A stretch of DNA of 64,000 nt. Source: Klebsiella sp. RIT-PI-d. GTDB taxonomy: Bacteria > Pseudomonadota > Gammaproteobacteria > Enterobacterales > Enterobacteriaceae. Positions 16,408 through 25,206 of this stretch are shown here, piece after piece. Each line of letters opens with the position of its first letter. Position 1 is the stretch's first letter. The stretch covers positions 1,116,001 to 1,180,000 of the forward strand of contig NZ_LGIT01000009.1 of NCBI RefSeq assembly GCF_001187865.1, read 5' to 3'. The notes beneath the pieces are model-generated. The model was given only the letters and a program-made list of their open reading frames with translations, was not told the DNA's origin and did not search any database. A program made the translations under genes and the position numbers.

Positions 16408-17628
16408 ATGCTCACCACTATCATTTACCGCAGTCACTTCTGCGATAACGTTCCTTATAAAGCGCTGGAGGAGATGGTTGCTGCGGCTAACGATAAGAAC
16501 AGCCATGCAGGGGTCACCGGCATTTTACTGTTTAATGGCACCCACTTTTTCCAGCTACTGGAAGGGCCTGAAGAGAGTGTTTCCGCTATCTATCGTCACA
16601 TCTGTGAGGATGATCGCCACTACAATGTCGTTGAGCTTTTACGTGACTACTCGCCATCGCGACGTTTCGGTAAGTCAGGGATGGAAATATTTGATTTGCG
16701 CGAGCATGACAGGGATGAAGTGCTACAAGTGGTTCTCGATAAGGGTACCTCGAAATACCAGCTGATCTATGATGACCGTGCACTTCAGTTTTTCCGCACC
16801 TTCGTTGAAGCGCGGGAAAAAGAGAACTATTTCGAAATTCCTGCGGATGATTCCTGGGACTTCGTCTCGGACGGTAATACCTTGCTGCCGCAAGGCGCGA
16901 AGATTGAATCCGTAGCGAATTGTAGCTTCGCATTCCAGCCGACCATCGACCCTCTGGCTCAGGAAATTGTTTCTCTTGAAGCACTGATCCGCACGCCAGA
17001 CGGCGATTCGGCGCAGGCGTATTTTGCCTCTCTGAGCGGTGATGATATTTATCACGCCGACCTGCAGAGTAAGAAAGTGGCATTTGCGATGGCGGCCGCG
17101 CTAAATCTGGGAGAACAGACGCTGACCGTCAATTTACAACCCATGACGCTGGTCAATGTCCCTGATGCCGTTAACTTTCTTTTAACCGAAATTGAGCTTA
17201 ATGGTCTGGTTCCCGAACAGATTATTGTCGATTTCACTGAAAAAGAGATTATTTCCCGCATTGATGAATTTACTGACGGCGTCAGGCAGTTAAAAGCAGC
17301 GGGTATTCGCGTTGCCATTGACCACTTTGGTTCAGGTTTTGCCGGGCTTTCTTTACTTGCCCAATTCCAGCCAGACCGGATTAAAATCAATCGCGACCTG
17401 ATCAAGGATGTACACAAAAGTGGGCCGCGTCAGGCTATAGTTCAGGCCATTATCAAATGCTGTACATCGCTGGAGATTTCCATCACTGCCGTTGGCGTAG
17501 AGAAGGCAGAAGAGTGGATGTGGCTGGAGTCAGCCGGTATTTCCCTTTTCCAGGGCTACCTCTTTGCCAGACCTGAACTGGGCGTTGTTCCTGCTGTCTC
17601 CTGGCCGGAAAAGAAAACCAGTTTCTAA
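16408..17628 (+). CDS. bluF: BluF, blue-light BLUF-EAL anti-repressor
   Basis: This 406-residue protein has an N-terminal BLUF flavin domain (about 1-95, with MLTTIIYRSH carrying the photoactive tyrosine Y7 and LFNGTHFFQLLEG carrying the flavin-contacting glutamine) and a C-terminal EAL domain (about 165-400). The EAL domain is degenerate: IDHFGSG replaces the catalytic IDDFG, and the AEGVE loop reads VGVEKAEE. Thus, as in E. coli, it probably does not hydrolyse c-di-GMP. Blue light makes BluF bind and displace the repressor BluR, switching on ycgZ-ymgA-ariR. It is similar to E. coli BluF along the whole length. Confidence 0.95.
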   Translation: MLTTIIYRSHFCDNVPYKALEEMVAAANDKNSHAGVTGILLFNGTHFFQLLEGPEESVSAIYRHICEDDRHYNVVELLRDYSPSRRFGKSGMEIFDLREHDRDEVLQVVLDKGTSKYQLIYDDRALQFFRTFVEAREKENYFEIPADDSWDFVSDGNTLLPQGAKIESVANCSFAFQPTIDPLAQEIVSLEALIRTPDGDSAQAYFASLSGDDIYHADLQSKKVAFAMAAALNLGEQTLTVNLQPMTLVNVPDAVNFLLTEIELNGLVPEQIIVDFTEKEIISRIDEFTDGVRQLKAAGIRVAIDHFGSGFAGLSLLAQFQPDRIKINRDLIKDVHKSGPRQAIVQAIIKCCTSLEISITAVGVEKAEEWMWLESAGISLFQGYLFARPELGVVPAVSWPEKKTSF

Positions 17629-17651
17629 CGTGCGACAGGTTTCGAAAAACT

Positions 17652-17682
17652 GCTGCTGATGTTCATCATCAGCAGCTTTTTT
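17652..17682 (+). terminator. Rho-independent terminator after bluF
   Basis: GCTGCTGATG (17652-17661), loop TTCAT, CATCAGCAGC (17667-17676), then six T (17677-17682). A clear terminator that makes bluF and bluR separate transcription units. Confidence 0.93.
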
Positions 17683-17745
17683 ATGGGTTTTGGTCCAGCA
17701 GCATGTCTGGATCCAACCATCACTCGATATTTTTGAAATTAAAAC

Positions 17746-17785
17746 TTGTACAACTAATGCGGAGTTGTTAGCTTAAACTTGTACA
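17746..17785. promoter_or_regulatory. Pair of TTGTACA motifs upstream of bluR
   Basis: AACTTGTACA occurs with the same flanks at 17743-17752 and 17776-17785, exactly 33 bp apart (about three helical turns), 30-70 bp before the bluR start. These look like binding sites for BluR itself and suggest autoregulation. The start-proximal copy overlaps the region where the promoter should be. Confidence 0.6.
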
Positions 17786-17811
17786 TACCGGTTTAAAGTA
17801 TGAGAGTGTAA

Positions 17812-18543
17812 ATGGCTTTTTACAGCATTGGTGATGTGGCTGAACGATGTGGGATTAACCCCGTTACATTACGTGCCTGGCAACGGCGTTACGGTCTACT
17901 TAAACCTCAGCGTAGCATAGGCGGACATCGTCAGTTTGATGAAGATGATATTCAGCGTATTGTCGAAATTAAACGCTGGGTGGACAGTGGTGTACCCGTA
18001 GGTAAGGTAAAAGCGTTACTGGAGCAGGACGAGGTTGCCAATCATGACAGCTGGACCCTGTTGCAGGAAGAGATGATGAGCATACTGCGTCATGTTCAGC
18101 CCGTTAGTCTTCGTGCAAAAATAGTGGATATTGGACGAAAACATTCGGCGGAAAACCTTATCGACAACGTTTTCGTTCCCGTTCGCCAGAAGCTGAGTCT
18201 CGATCAGCATACCGCGAGAACCATGTGTAGTCTTCTGGATGGGATGCTTATTGATTACGCCGTAACGTGTCTTTCTGAAGCACGTAAAAAAGAGGGCAAA
18301 GAGGCGTTACTTATCGGTTGGGGAAGTGACGACCACACCCGGCTTTGGCTGGAAGGATGGCGTCTGTCACAGCAGGGCTGGCATATTACCGTTTTAGCAG
18401 AACCGCTGGATTCTCCACGGCCGGAACTTTTTCCCGGACAGCAAATTTTTTTATGGTCAGGCAAAGCGTTGTCAAGACGACAACATGAGCAATTAGCTCA
18501 CTGGCAGGAGCAGGGCTTTGCCATTACTTACCACGGTATTTAA
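17812..18543 (+). CDS. bluR: BluR, MerR-type repressor controlled by BluF
   Basis: This 243-residue protein has an N-terminal MerR-type winged helix (1-72, with [20 protein letters not shown] and [10 protein letters not shown]) and a C-terminal domain of the B12-binding-like fold of the MlrA/CarH group, without the cobalamin-ligand signature. It is colinear with E. coli BluR. BluR represses the ycgZ operon in the dark; light-activated BluF removes it. Two TTGTACA sites lie directly upstream. The gene ends inside a strong bidirectional terminator. Confidence 0.94.
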   Translation: MAFYSIGDVAERCGINPVTLRAWQRRYGLLKPQRSIGGHRQFDEDDIQRIVEIKRWVDSGVPVGKVKALLEQDEVANHDSWTLLQEEMMSILRHVQPVSLRAKIVDIGRKHSAENLIDNVFVPVRQKLSLDQHTARTMCSLLDGMLIDYAVTCLSEARKKEGKEALLIGWGSDDHTRLWLEGWRLSQQGWHITVLAEPLDSPRPELFPGQQIFLWSGKALSRRQHEQLAHWQEQGFAITYHGI

Positions 18544-18571
18544 AGCGCTGTGCACCTTTGCACAGCGCTTT
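18542..18571. terminator. Bidirectional terminator between bluR and digH
   Basis: AAAGCGCTGTGCA (18542-18554), loop CCTT, TGCACAGCGCTTT (18559-18571). A perfect 13-bp stem with A-run and T-run on the two sides, serving the convergent bluR (+) and digH (-). Confidence 0.92.
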
Positions 18572-18609
18572 ATTGTTTACCGACCTGTAAAAACGACAAG
18601 TATGATCTG

Positions 18610-19935
18610 TTAATTACCCCAGCGGCGTTTTAAATACGAAACGGCCTCCCGAGTCTGGGGCTGGTTTAAATAACTTTCCCGAAATAAGATTGTGCCGTTA
18701 ATTTGAGGGTTAGCTTCATTCAGATCGAGCTGTTTCTTTAATTCCGGGACGCCACCGCCTACCGTCCAGTCGGGTTCTTTCCTGGATGGCTCGCCTATCT
18801 TGTATAGAGCAATTCCAATATAGAGCCGCGTATTGGTCGATTTAACGACATCCGCCCACCAGTTAGCGAGAACATCATAGCGGGCGGCACTGCGGGAAAA
18901 CGGCCAGTACAGTTGCGGTGCAATATAATCCAGTAATCCCTGCTGAACCCAGCGTCGGGTATCGGCATAGGACTCATCATACGTCGCTGCGCCACGCGTA
19001 TCGGACCCGGCCGGATCAAACGATTTATTGCGCCAGACGCCTGCGGGGCTGACGCCAAATTCAACCTCCGGCTTCAGTTGCTTAATTGAACGTGAAACTT
19101 GCTCAATAAGTTGCTCAGTATTGTGACGCCGCCAGTCGGCTTTCGAAGCAAAATGCTGGCCATACTGGCGGAAAGTCGCGCTATCGTTAAGCGTCGCGCC
19201 GGGTGACTCAGTGTAAAAATAATCGTCGAACTGAACGCCATCCACCGGATAACGAGCAACGACTTCCGCCACAATACTGGTTATCCAGTCCCGGACTTCC
19301 GGTATCCCCGGATCGAGAACATAGCGATCGCCCGAGGTTCTGATCCACTCCCTGTGCAGCACAAAAACACTCGCAGGTCGCAGCGGTAACGTTCGGTTAA
19401 GTTCCGCTTCGGTGCCGGGTTTCAGGTTGACGGAAACCCGATAAGGGTTAAACCAGGCGTGAACTTTCATTCCGCGTTTATGCGCTTCATCCAGCATAAA
19501 CTGGAGCGGATCGTAACCCGGATCCTGGCCTATCTTACCGGTCAGCATATCCGACCACGGTAAAATTTTAGACGGCCACAGGGCGGTGCCATCAGGTTTT
19601 ACCTGAAAAAATACGGTGTTAATTCCGAGGTCTTTCAACTGATCGAGCTTATCTATTAGTGCTTTTTGTTGCTGGCTGTTGCGACCGACGGCGCTACTGG
19701 CGTTAATCGAGTTAACCGGTGGCCAGTCGAGACGGGAGACTGTCGCCAGCCAGATACCACGCACCGGTTCAGAGTTTTGCTGAGACTTATCCGCCAGCGG
19801 ATGTTTAGTCACCGGAGGAAGCGGTGTAATAACGGATTGTGAGGTTTTCGACGAGCAGCCCGCCAGAAAAAGCGCACCGCAAATCAGAATGGTTAATCGT
19901 TTAGCTAAAAGAGTGCGACGAAAATGGGCGACCAT
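18610..19935 (-). CDS. digH: Glycosyl hydrolase DigH (YddW), lipoprotein
   Basis: From the ATG at 19935 the product is 441 residues and begins with a lipoprotein signal ending in the lipobox LAGC (Cys27); the alternative start at 19989 would add 18 residues before it. The remainder is a GHL10-type TIM barrel highly similar to E. coli DigH: RGIWLATVSRLDWPP, FFQVKPDGTALWPS, HAWFNPYRVS, VDGVQFDDYFYTES and YIAPQLYWPF. DigH is an outer-membrane lipoprotein that cleaves glycan strands already stripped of stem peptides, aiding septal peptidoglycan turnover. The acidic pair in QFDDYF is a probable catalytic region. Confidence 0.93.
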   Translation of the reverse strand: MVAHFRRTLLAKRLTILICGALFLAGCSSKTSQSVITPLPPVTKHPLADKSQQNSEPVRGIWLATVSRLDWPPVNSINASSAVGRNSQQQKALIDKLDQLKDLGINTVFFQVKPDGTALWPSKILPWSDMLTGKIGQDPGYDPLQFMLDEAHKRGMKVHAWFNPYRVSVNLKPGTEAELNRTLPLRPASVFVLHREWIRTSGDRYVLDPGIPEVRDWITSIVAEVVARYPVDGVQFDDYFYTESPGATLNDSATFRQYGQHFASKADWRRHNTEQLIEQVSRSIKQLKPEVEFGVSPAGVWRNKSFDPAGSDTRGAATYDESYADTRRWVQQGLLDYIAPQLYWPFSRSAARYDVLANWWADVVKSTNTRLYIGIALYKIGEPSRKEPDWTVGGGVPELKKQLDLNEANPQINGTILFRESYLNQPQTREAVSYLKRRWGN

Positions 19936-20120
19936 GCGCGATCCGATAATGTCAGTTTTAATAATCAGGCTATTAAGCCTCTGGCGCATGAAAGTTACAA
20001 GTCGTATTGTGAGGAAAAGGGGCGAGGGGCAATACAGACTTTTCTCTTATTAAGCTAATAGCAGGCACGGTAAAAGTGACACCGTCACTTTTATGAGATG
20101 TTAGATGTCACTTTGAAGCA

Positions 20121-20393
20121 TTATCGTACTTTACTGCGGCTATTTGCCCACGGATCGGCAGGTGCCTGCTGAGCATCCTGCAACGAATCCAGATATAGCG
20201 CTTCAACCTCAGCGCGGGCCCAGGGCGTGCGGCGCAGAAATTTTAGACTCGACTTAACGCTGGGATCGCTTTTGAAACAGTTGATGTTGATAAGCTGTCC
20301 AAGCTTCACCCAGCCATAATGGGCAACTAACGCGTTAATTTGCATTTCAAGCGTAATGCCGTGAAGAGGATCAGTAGAGTGGTGCTTAGTCAT
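20121..20393 (-). CDS. VF530 family small DNA-binding-like protein
   Basis: This 90-residue protein matches the VF530 (DUF2132) family, with [20 protein letters not shown] followed by [13 protein letters not shown] and [15 protein letters not shown], the conserved core. The fold is described as a small all-helical DNA-binding-like domain; the cellular role is unknown. It stands alone between digH and a LysR gene, with no obvious operon partner. Confidence 0.85.
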   Translation of the reverse strand: MTKHHSTDPLHGITLEMQINALVAHYGWVKLGQLININCFKSDPSVKSSLKFLRRTPWARAEVEALYLDSLQDAQQAPADPWANSRSKVR

Positions 20394-20531
20394 AGCGGGT
20401 CCGGGTCTGTTTGAAGCGAGTTAACAGGGCAGAAGAAGGGTACAAGAAAGTGCGTGTAGCAGCAAACGGATAACGTCATACCCGGTTCGCTGAGCACAAC
20501 ACGATCGTACGGCATCCGGGCCTGCATAACC

Positions 20532-21467
20532 TCAGCCGTCCACGTTTTTGTGCAGCCGTAACCAGCGGTGCAGCTGTTTACCTTCTTCAGTCATCTCGCT
20601 GTCCTGGCGCACGCAGAGGTAGTAATGCCGCCCGTCGTCAATCGGTAGATCAAATAGCTTCACCAGCTCGCCGCTTTCGAGATAAGGCGCGATTAACGGC
20701 TCGCGCATCATCGCGCAGCCCAGTCCCGCCTGAACGGCAGCAAGCGTTAGCAAACCGTCTTCAAACAGGGGGCCGCTTAGCCTCGCGGGTCGACGCACGT
20801 TCTGCTGCAAAAACCATTGCTGCCAGGTGGCGCGTTCTTCGTCATGCAGCAGCGGCATCTGCTGTAGCTGTTCAGGAGTATCGATATGCCCATGCAGGCG
20901 CAAAAACGCGCGGCTGGCAACAGGAACCATTCGGCCGGAAATAAGCTGTTCACTTTGATAGCCTGCCCACTGACCATTTCCGAAGCGGATGGACATATCC
21001 GAGGCGTCGCTGAGGTAATTACGGTGGTTAGCATATACGACGTTGATTTCCGTTTGCGGGTTGTCCCGCACAAAGGCAGGCAGACGAGGAATAAACCAGC
21101 CCATACCAAAAAGAGGGATCAGACTGATTGTCACCTGCCGGGTCTGCACTTGTTCAACCAGATGTTCCGTCGCCTGACGCAGTACGTTAAACGCGGCGCG
21201 AATGGAGCGGTAATAGTCCCGACCCTGCTGGCTCAGAATCAGCCGCCGTCCGTGGCGCTCCGTCAGAGCAATCTGCAAAAAATTTTCCAGCACTCGTAGC
21301 TGATGGCTCACTGCCGAAGGCGAAATGGCCAGTTCCTGGGCCGCAAGCGTAACGCTCCCCGTGCGGGCAATAGCTTCAAAAGTACGTACTGCACGCAGTG
21401 GAGGGTCGTTGTGCAGCGTGCCGTTGGCGGCTGATGATGACGTCAACGTTTGTTCTGTTTTTCTCAT
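20532..21467 (-). CDS. LysR-type transcriptional regulator, GcvA-like, of liv/ATC operon
   Basis: This 311-residue LysR-type regulator has its winged helix at about residues 24-85 (LRAVRTFEAIARTGSVTLAA, then QELAISPSAVSHQLRVLE) and a co-inducer-binding domain from about 110. The closest subgroup by eye is GcvA/AmpR-like. It is divergent from the transporter/hydrolase operon that starts at 21635, so it most likely senses the operon's substrate. The 167-bp gap holds a perfect 9-bp inverted repeat with LysR-site spacing. The N-terminal extension of about 22 residues (Ser/Thr/Ala-rich) is longer than usual, so a later start is possible. Confidence 0.88.
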   Translation of the reverse strand: MRKTEQTLTSSSAANGTLHNDPPLRAVRTFEAIARTGSVTLAAQELAISPSAVSHQLRVLENFLQIALTERHGRRLILSQQGRDYYRSIRAAFNVLRQATEHLVEQVQTRQVTISLIPLFGMGWFIPRLPAFVRDNPQTEINVVYANHRNYLSDASDMSIRFGNGQWAGYQSEQLISGRMVPVASRAFLRLHGHIDTPEQLQQMPLLHDEERATWQQWFLQQNVRRPARLSGPLFEDGLLTLAAVQAGLGCAMMREPLIAPYLESGELVKLFDLPIDDGRHYYLCVRQDSEMTEEGKQLHRWLRLHKNVDG

Positions 21468-21500
21468 ATGTTGATTTCCGTAAAGCGAATATATGTAGCC

Positions 21501-21526
21501 TGATATTTAAAATTTTATAAATATCA
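21501..21526. promoter_or_regulatory. Inverted repeat, candidate LysR operator
   Basis: TGATATTTA (21501-21509), an 8-base spacer, then TAAATATCA (21518-21526): a perfect inverted repeat containing the LysR T-N11-A pattern. It lies 34 bp before the LysR start and about 110 bp before the transporter operon start. The surrounding 170 bp are very A/T-rich. Confidence 0.6.
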
Positions 21527-21634
21527 ACAATATATATAGCATCATAATTATCATAAGAAATAATATATCCGTATTTCACAATTTTATTCAATTGTTGGAA
21601 GGTACGTCCATGGTGAGACTCTGTCGGATATGTT

Positions 21635-22585
21635 TTGGATACCTTAATACAACAATTAATCAATGGCATCATGCTGGGGAGCATCTATGCGCTAATCGCG
21701 CTGGGTTACACCATGGTGTATGGCATTCTGCGGATCATTAATTTTGCGCATGGCGATATTTTAATGGTTGGCGCGCTGACCACTTTGTCGGCGATGAACA
21801 TGCTGGAAAGCACTTTTCCTTCGCTGCCACCGTTGGCCCGTCTGTGCCTGGCGCTACTGACAGCAATGGTCGTGTGCGCGCTGCTGGCGATGGCGGTTGA
21901 ACGCTTTGCCTACCGCCGCCTGCGCCATGCGCCGCGTCTGGCCCCGCTGATCTCCGGTATCGGCGTATCGGTGCTGCTGCAAACCGTAGCGATGATCATC
22001 TGGACGCGCAATCCGCTTATGTTTCCACAAATCCTGTCAATGGATCCGATTGCCATAACCCACGGTAGCGAAGCGCATCCGCCCGCCATTATTACCGTCA
22101 CCGGCATTGTCACGATCGGTCTTGGGCTGGTTGTCATGCTCGGTCTGTGGGTGCTGGTTGAATTTACCCGCCTGGGACGGGGAATGCGCGCGGTGGCTGA
22201 AAACCCCGGCGTCGCCAGCCTGATGGGGGTGAGTCCGAATGCCATCATTACCCTGACATTTGCGATCGGCGGCGTATTTGCGGCGTTGGCCGGAGTGATG
22301 ATGGCCAGTAATTATGGCAATGCAGGGTTTTCCATGGGGTTCCTGCCGGGCATTAAGGCCTTTACTGCCGCGGTGCTGGGCGGGATCGGCAACATTCGGG
22401 GTGCCATGCTGGGCGGTCTGCTGCTCGGCGTCATTGAAGCGCTGGGTGCAGGCTATCTGGGTGAACTGACCGGCGGCGTTTTTGGCAGTAACTATCAGGA
22501 TGTGTTCGCCTTTATCGTGCTCATTCTGGTGCTGGTCTTCCGTCCTGCGGGCATTCTTGGCGAGCGCGTGGCGCAAAGGGCATAG
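21635..22585 (+). CDS. LivH-type ABC transporter permease
   Basis: This 316-residue inner-membrane permease has about eight hydrophobic helices and the LivH start pattern LIQQLINGIMLGSIYALIAL and YTMVYGILRIINFAHGD. The C-terminal half carries AAVLGGIGNIRGAMLGGLLLG, the loop that contacts the ATPases. The only start in frame after the upstream stop at 21614 and before residue 13 is TTG at 21635, with no good ribosome site. It belongs to the branched-chain-amino-acid/urea/amide transporter family, so substrate cannot be read from the family alone. The following genes suggest a thiazoline or N-carbamoyl amino acid. Confidence 0.9.
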   Translation: MDTLIQQLINGIMLGSIYALIALGYTMVYGILRIINFAHGDILMVGALTTLSAMNMLESTFPSLPPLARLCLALLTAMVVCALLAMAVERFAYRRLRHAPRLAPLISGIGVSVLLQTVAMIIWTRNPLMFPQILSMDPIAITHGSEAHPPAIITVTGIVTIGLGLVVMLGLWVLVEFTRLGRGMRAVAENPGVASLMGVSPNAIITLTFAIGGVFAALAGVMMASNYGNAGFSMGFLPGIKAFTAAVLGGIGNIRGAMLGGLLLGVIEALGAGYLGELTGGVFGSNYQDVFAFIVLILVLVFRPAGILGERVAQRA

Positions 22586-22593
22586 GTGACAAT

Positions 22594-23703
22594 ATGACAA
22601 CCCCACACTTACAGTCTGCTACACCAGCGTCCCGTCGTCCCTGGTTCGGGCTGGCGCTTTTTACACTCGCGGTGATGGTCGCGCCGGTGGTTGCCGGACA
22701 ACTGGGCGGCAACTATTGGGTTCGGGTCATCGACTTTGCGCTGCTGTATATCATGCTGGCACTGGGTCTGAACATTGTGGTCGGCTTTACCGGGCTGCTC
22801 GATATGGGGTTTATCGCATTTTATGCGGTAGGCGCTTATCTGGCAGCGCTACTGGCCTCACCGCATCTGCTGGAAACATTTCCCCTGCTTCAGGCCTGGT
22901 TTCCTGACGGGCTGCATGTCTCCTATTTTCTGATCGTGCCGATTGCTGCGGTAGCGGCGGCCGTCTGCGGCATTTTGCTGGGCGCGCCAACGCTCAAGTT
23001 GCGCGGTGATTATCTGGCCATCGTGACGCTCGGCTTCGGCGAAATTATCCGTATTCTGATGCGTAATCTTGACCGTCCGGTCAACATTACCAACGGCGCA
23101 AAAGGCATTTCCGGAATTGATACGTTCTCGCTTTTTGGCATCAAATTCAGCGGTATACAACACTGGTTCGGATTGAAAATTCCCTCACTGTGGCTGTGGT
23201 ACTACCTGCTGATACTACTGATTGTGGCGATCATCGTGGTCTGCGTACGGTTACAACACTCGCGCGTTGGACGTGCGTGGCACGCCATTCGGGAAGATGA
23301 GGATGTGGCACGCGCGATGGGCATCAATGTACGCAACTATAAGCTACTGGCATTCGCGATGGGCGCCTCTTTCGGCGGCATCGCGGGAGCACTGTTCGCT
23401 GCATTTCAGGGATTTGTCTCGCCGGAATCCTTTACGTTGCAGGAATCAATTGCGGTGCTGGCGATGGTAGTGCTGGGAGGAATGGGGCACATTCCCGGTG
23501 TGATTTTAGGGGCGGTACTGTTGACGGCGTTGCCGGAGCTATTGCGCAGCCAGGCAGCACCTGTTCAGCAGGCCTTGTTCGGCAGCGTATTGATTGACCC
23601 TGAAATCCTGCGTCAACTGTTTTATGGTCTGGCGCTGGTGCTGGTGATGCTTCTGCGACCCGCCGGGATCTGGCCTGTGCGTCATCGGGAGATTCAGCAA
23701 TGA
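22594..23703 (+). CDS. LivM-type ABC transporter permease
   Basis: This 369-residue inner-membrane permease is the partner of the preceding LivH-type gene. Family features are YIMLALGLNIVVGFTGLLDM near residue 52, the long loop GAPTLKLRGDYLAIVTLGFG and EIIRILMRN, and the ATPase-contact region VVLGGMGHIPGVILGA. About ten hydrophobic helices are present. Its start is 8 bp after the LivH stop, and its last bases overlap the ATPase gene by 4 bp. Confidence 0.92.
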   Translation: MTTPHLQSATPASRRPWFGLALFTLAVMVAPVVAGQLGGNYWVRVIDFALLYIMLALGLNIVVGFTGLLDMGFIAFYAVGAYLAALLASPHLLETFPLLQAWFPDGLHVSYFLIVPIAAVAAAVCGILLGAPTLKLRGDYLAIVTLGFGEIIRILMRNLDRPVNITNGAKGISGIDTFSLFGIKFSGIQHWFGLKIPSLWLWYYLLILLIVAIIVVCVRLQHSRVGRAWHAIREDEDVARAMGINVRNYKLLAFAMGASFGGIAGALFAAFQGFVSPESFTLQESIAVLAMVVLGGMGHIPGVILGAVLLTALPELLRSQAAPVQQALFGSVLIDPEILRQLFYGLALVLVMLLRPAGIWPVRHREIQQ

Positions 23704-24467
23704 CACTTCTGAATATAAAAGGCATGAGTAAACGGTTTGGCGGCGTCCAGGCGGTGGACAATGTGTCGCTTGAGGTCCAGTCAGGGGAAATTTACGGTCT
23801 CATTGGCCCTAATGGCGCCGGTAAAACCACCTGTTTTAATCTGATTACCGGACTTTATCCGGCAGACAGCGGCACATTTATGCTTAACAACGCGCCTTAT
23901 ACGCCACGAAATGTTGAAAAAGTCACGCGCGTGGGCATCACCCGAACGTTTCAGAACGTACGTCTATTTAACGAAATGTCGGTGCTGGCGAACGTCATGG
24001 TTGGGCGTCATGTTCGCACCCGTAACGGACTATGGGGGTCACTCGTGCGTCATAAACGCGCGCGGCATGAAGAGGCGCAAACCCGCGAGCTGGCCTGGCA
24101 CTGGCTGGAATATACCGGGATCGCCCGGTTCGCCAGCTATCGCGCCTGCGATCTGGCATATGGTCATCAACGCAGACTGGAAATAGCCCGTGCGCTGGCA
24201 AGCGACCCGCTGCTTCTGGCGCTTGATGAACCGGCGGCCGGTATGAATGCCGCCGAAAAAGTGGTGCTGGGCGAATTGCTCAGGCGCATTCGCGATGACG
24301 GGAAAACGCTACTGATGATTGAGCATGACGTCAAGCTGGTTATGGGGATCTGCGATCGATTAACGGTACTGGACTACGGCAAGGTACTTGCTACCGGCAC
24401 GCCGGAAAGCGTTCGCCGCGATCCGGCGGTCGTCGCCGCCTGGCTGGGAGGGAATGCCCATGTCTGA
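23700..24467 (+). CDS. LivG-type ABC transporter ATPase
   Basis: This 255-residue ATP-binding subunit has Walker A GPNGAGKTT at residues 36-44, the LivG-specific RTFQNVRLF, a signature region reading LAYGHQRRLEIARAL in place of LSGGQ (normal for LivG), Walker B LLLALDEPAAGMN, and the switch histidine in MIEHDVKLV. It energises the LivH/LivM-type permeases. It overlaps the LivM gene by 4 bp and the LivF gene by 8 bp. Confidence 0.94.
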   Translation: MTLLNIKGMSKRFGGVQAVDNVSLEVQSGEIYGLIGPNGAGKTTCFNLITGLYPADSGTFMLNNAPYTPRNVEKVTRVGITRTFQNVRLFNEMSVLANVMVGRHVRTRNGLWGSLVRHKRARHEEAQTRELAWHWLEYTGIARFASYRACDLAYGHQRRLEIARALASDPLLLALDEPAAGMNAAEKVVLGELLRRIRDDGKTLLMIEHDVKLVMGICDRLTVLDYGKVLATGTPESVRRDPAVVAAWLGGNAHV

Positions 24468-25182
24468 ACCCTTATTGTGCGTTAGCGGACTTAGCGTCCA
24501 CTACGGTGGAATACAGGCGGTGCGTGACGTCTCCTTCGTACTCCACGAGGGCGAACAAGCCACGCTTATTGGCGCTAACGGCGCGGGCAAAAGCTCCACG
24601 GTACGGGCGATCGCTGGCCTGCAGCCCGCTCAGGGCAAACGAACCTTTGCCGGGCGTGAGATGGCAAAACAAAAACCGGAAGAGCTTCTGCGAGCCGGAC
24701 TGGTAATGGTGCCGGAAGGCAGGGGGATTTTTACCCGAATGACGGTAATGGAAAATCTACAAATGGGAGCCTGGCGTCGACGAGACCCTGCCGCCGTCAA
24801 ACGCGAAATCGACGATATTTTTGCTCGCTTCCCTCGTCTCGGTGAGCGTCAACACCAGCTTGCCGGACTGCTTTCCGGCGGTGAGCAGCAGCTTCTGGCG
24901 CTAAATCGCGCCATCTTGAGCCGACCCCGCTTGCTGATCCTCGATGAACCCTCAATGGGGCTTGCGCCGCTGATGGTTGAGAACGTTTTTAATCTGATTG
25001 CCACCCTGCGGGCACGCGGCATCAGTCTGTTATTGATTGAGCAAAATGCCCGACTGGCGCTGGAAATAACCGATACCGCATGGGTGATGGAGAGCGGCAG
25101 TATTGTCCACCATAGCGACTCACGCGCGCTGCTGGCTGATGACAGCATTGCGCATATTTATCTGGGCGAATCGCCCGTTTAA
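24460..25182 (+). CDS. LivF-type ABC transporter ATPase
   Basis: From the ATG at 24460 the product is 240 residues; a longer in-frame extension inside the LivG gene is rejected because MSEPLLCVSGLSVHYG is the family start. It has Walker A GANGAGKSS (38-46), VPEGRGIFTRMTVMENL typical of LivF, the signature LSGGEQQLLAL, Walker B LLILDEPSMGLAP and LLIEQNA. It pairs with the LivG-type subunit. A gap of 24 bp separates it from the binding-protein gene. Confidence 0.94.
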   Translation: MSEPLLCVSGLSVHYGGIQAVRDVSFVLHEGEQATLIGANGAGKSSTVRAIAGLQPAQGKRTFAGREMAKQKPEELLRAGLVMVPEGRGIFTRMTVMENLQMGAWRRRDPAAVKREIDDIFARFPRLGERQHQLAGLLSGGEQQLLALNRAILSRPRLLILDEPSMGLAPLMVENVFNLIATLRARGISLLLIEQNARLALEITDTAWVMESGSIVHHSDSRALLADDSIAHIYLGESPV

Positions 25183-25206
25183 CCGCAATTAACACCAGGG
25201 AATACC

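Noticed and set aside
16408-17628. BluF as an active c-di-GMP phosphodiesterase
   Set aside because: The catalytic IDDFG reads IDHFG and the overall sequence follows E. coli BluF, which is regarded as enzymatically inactive.
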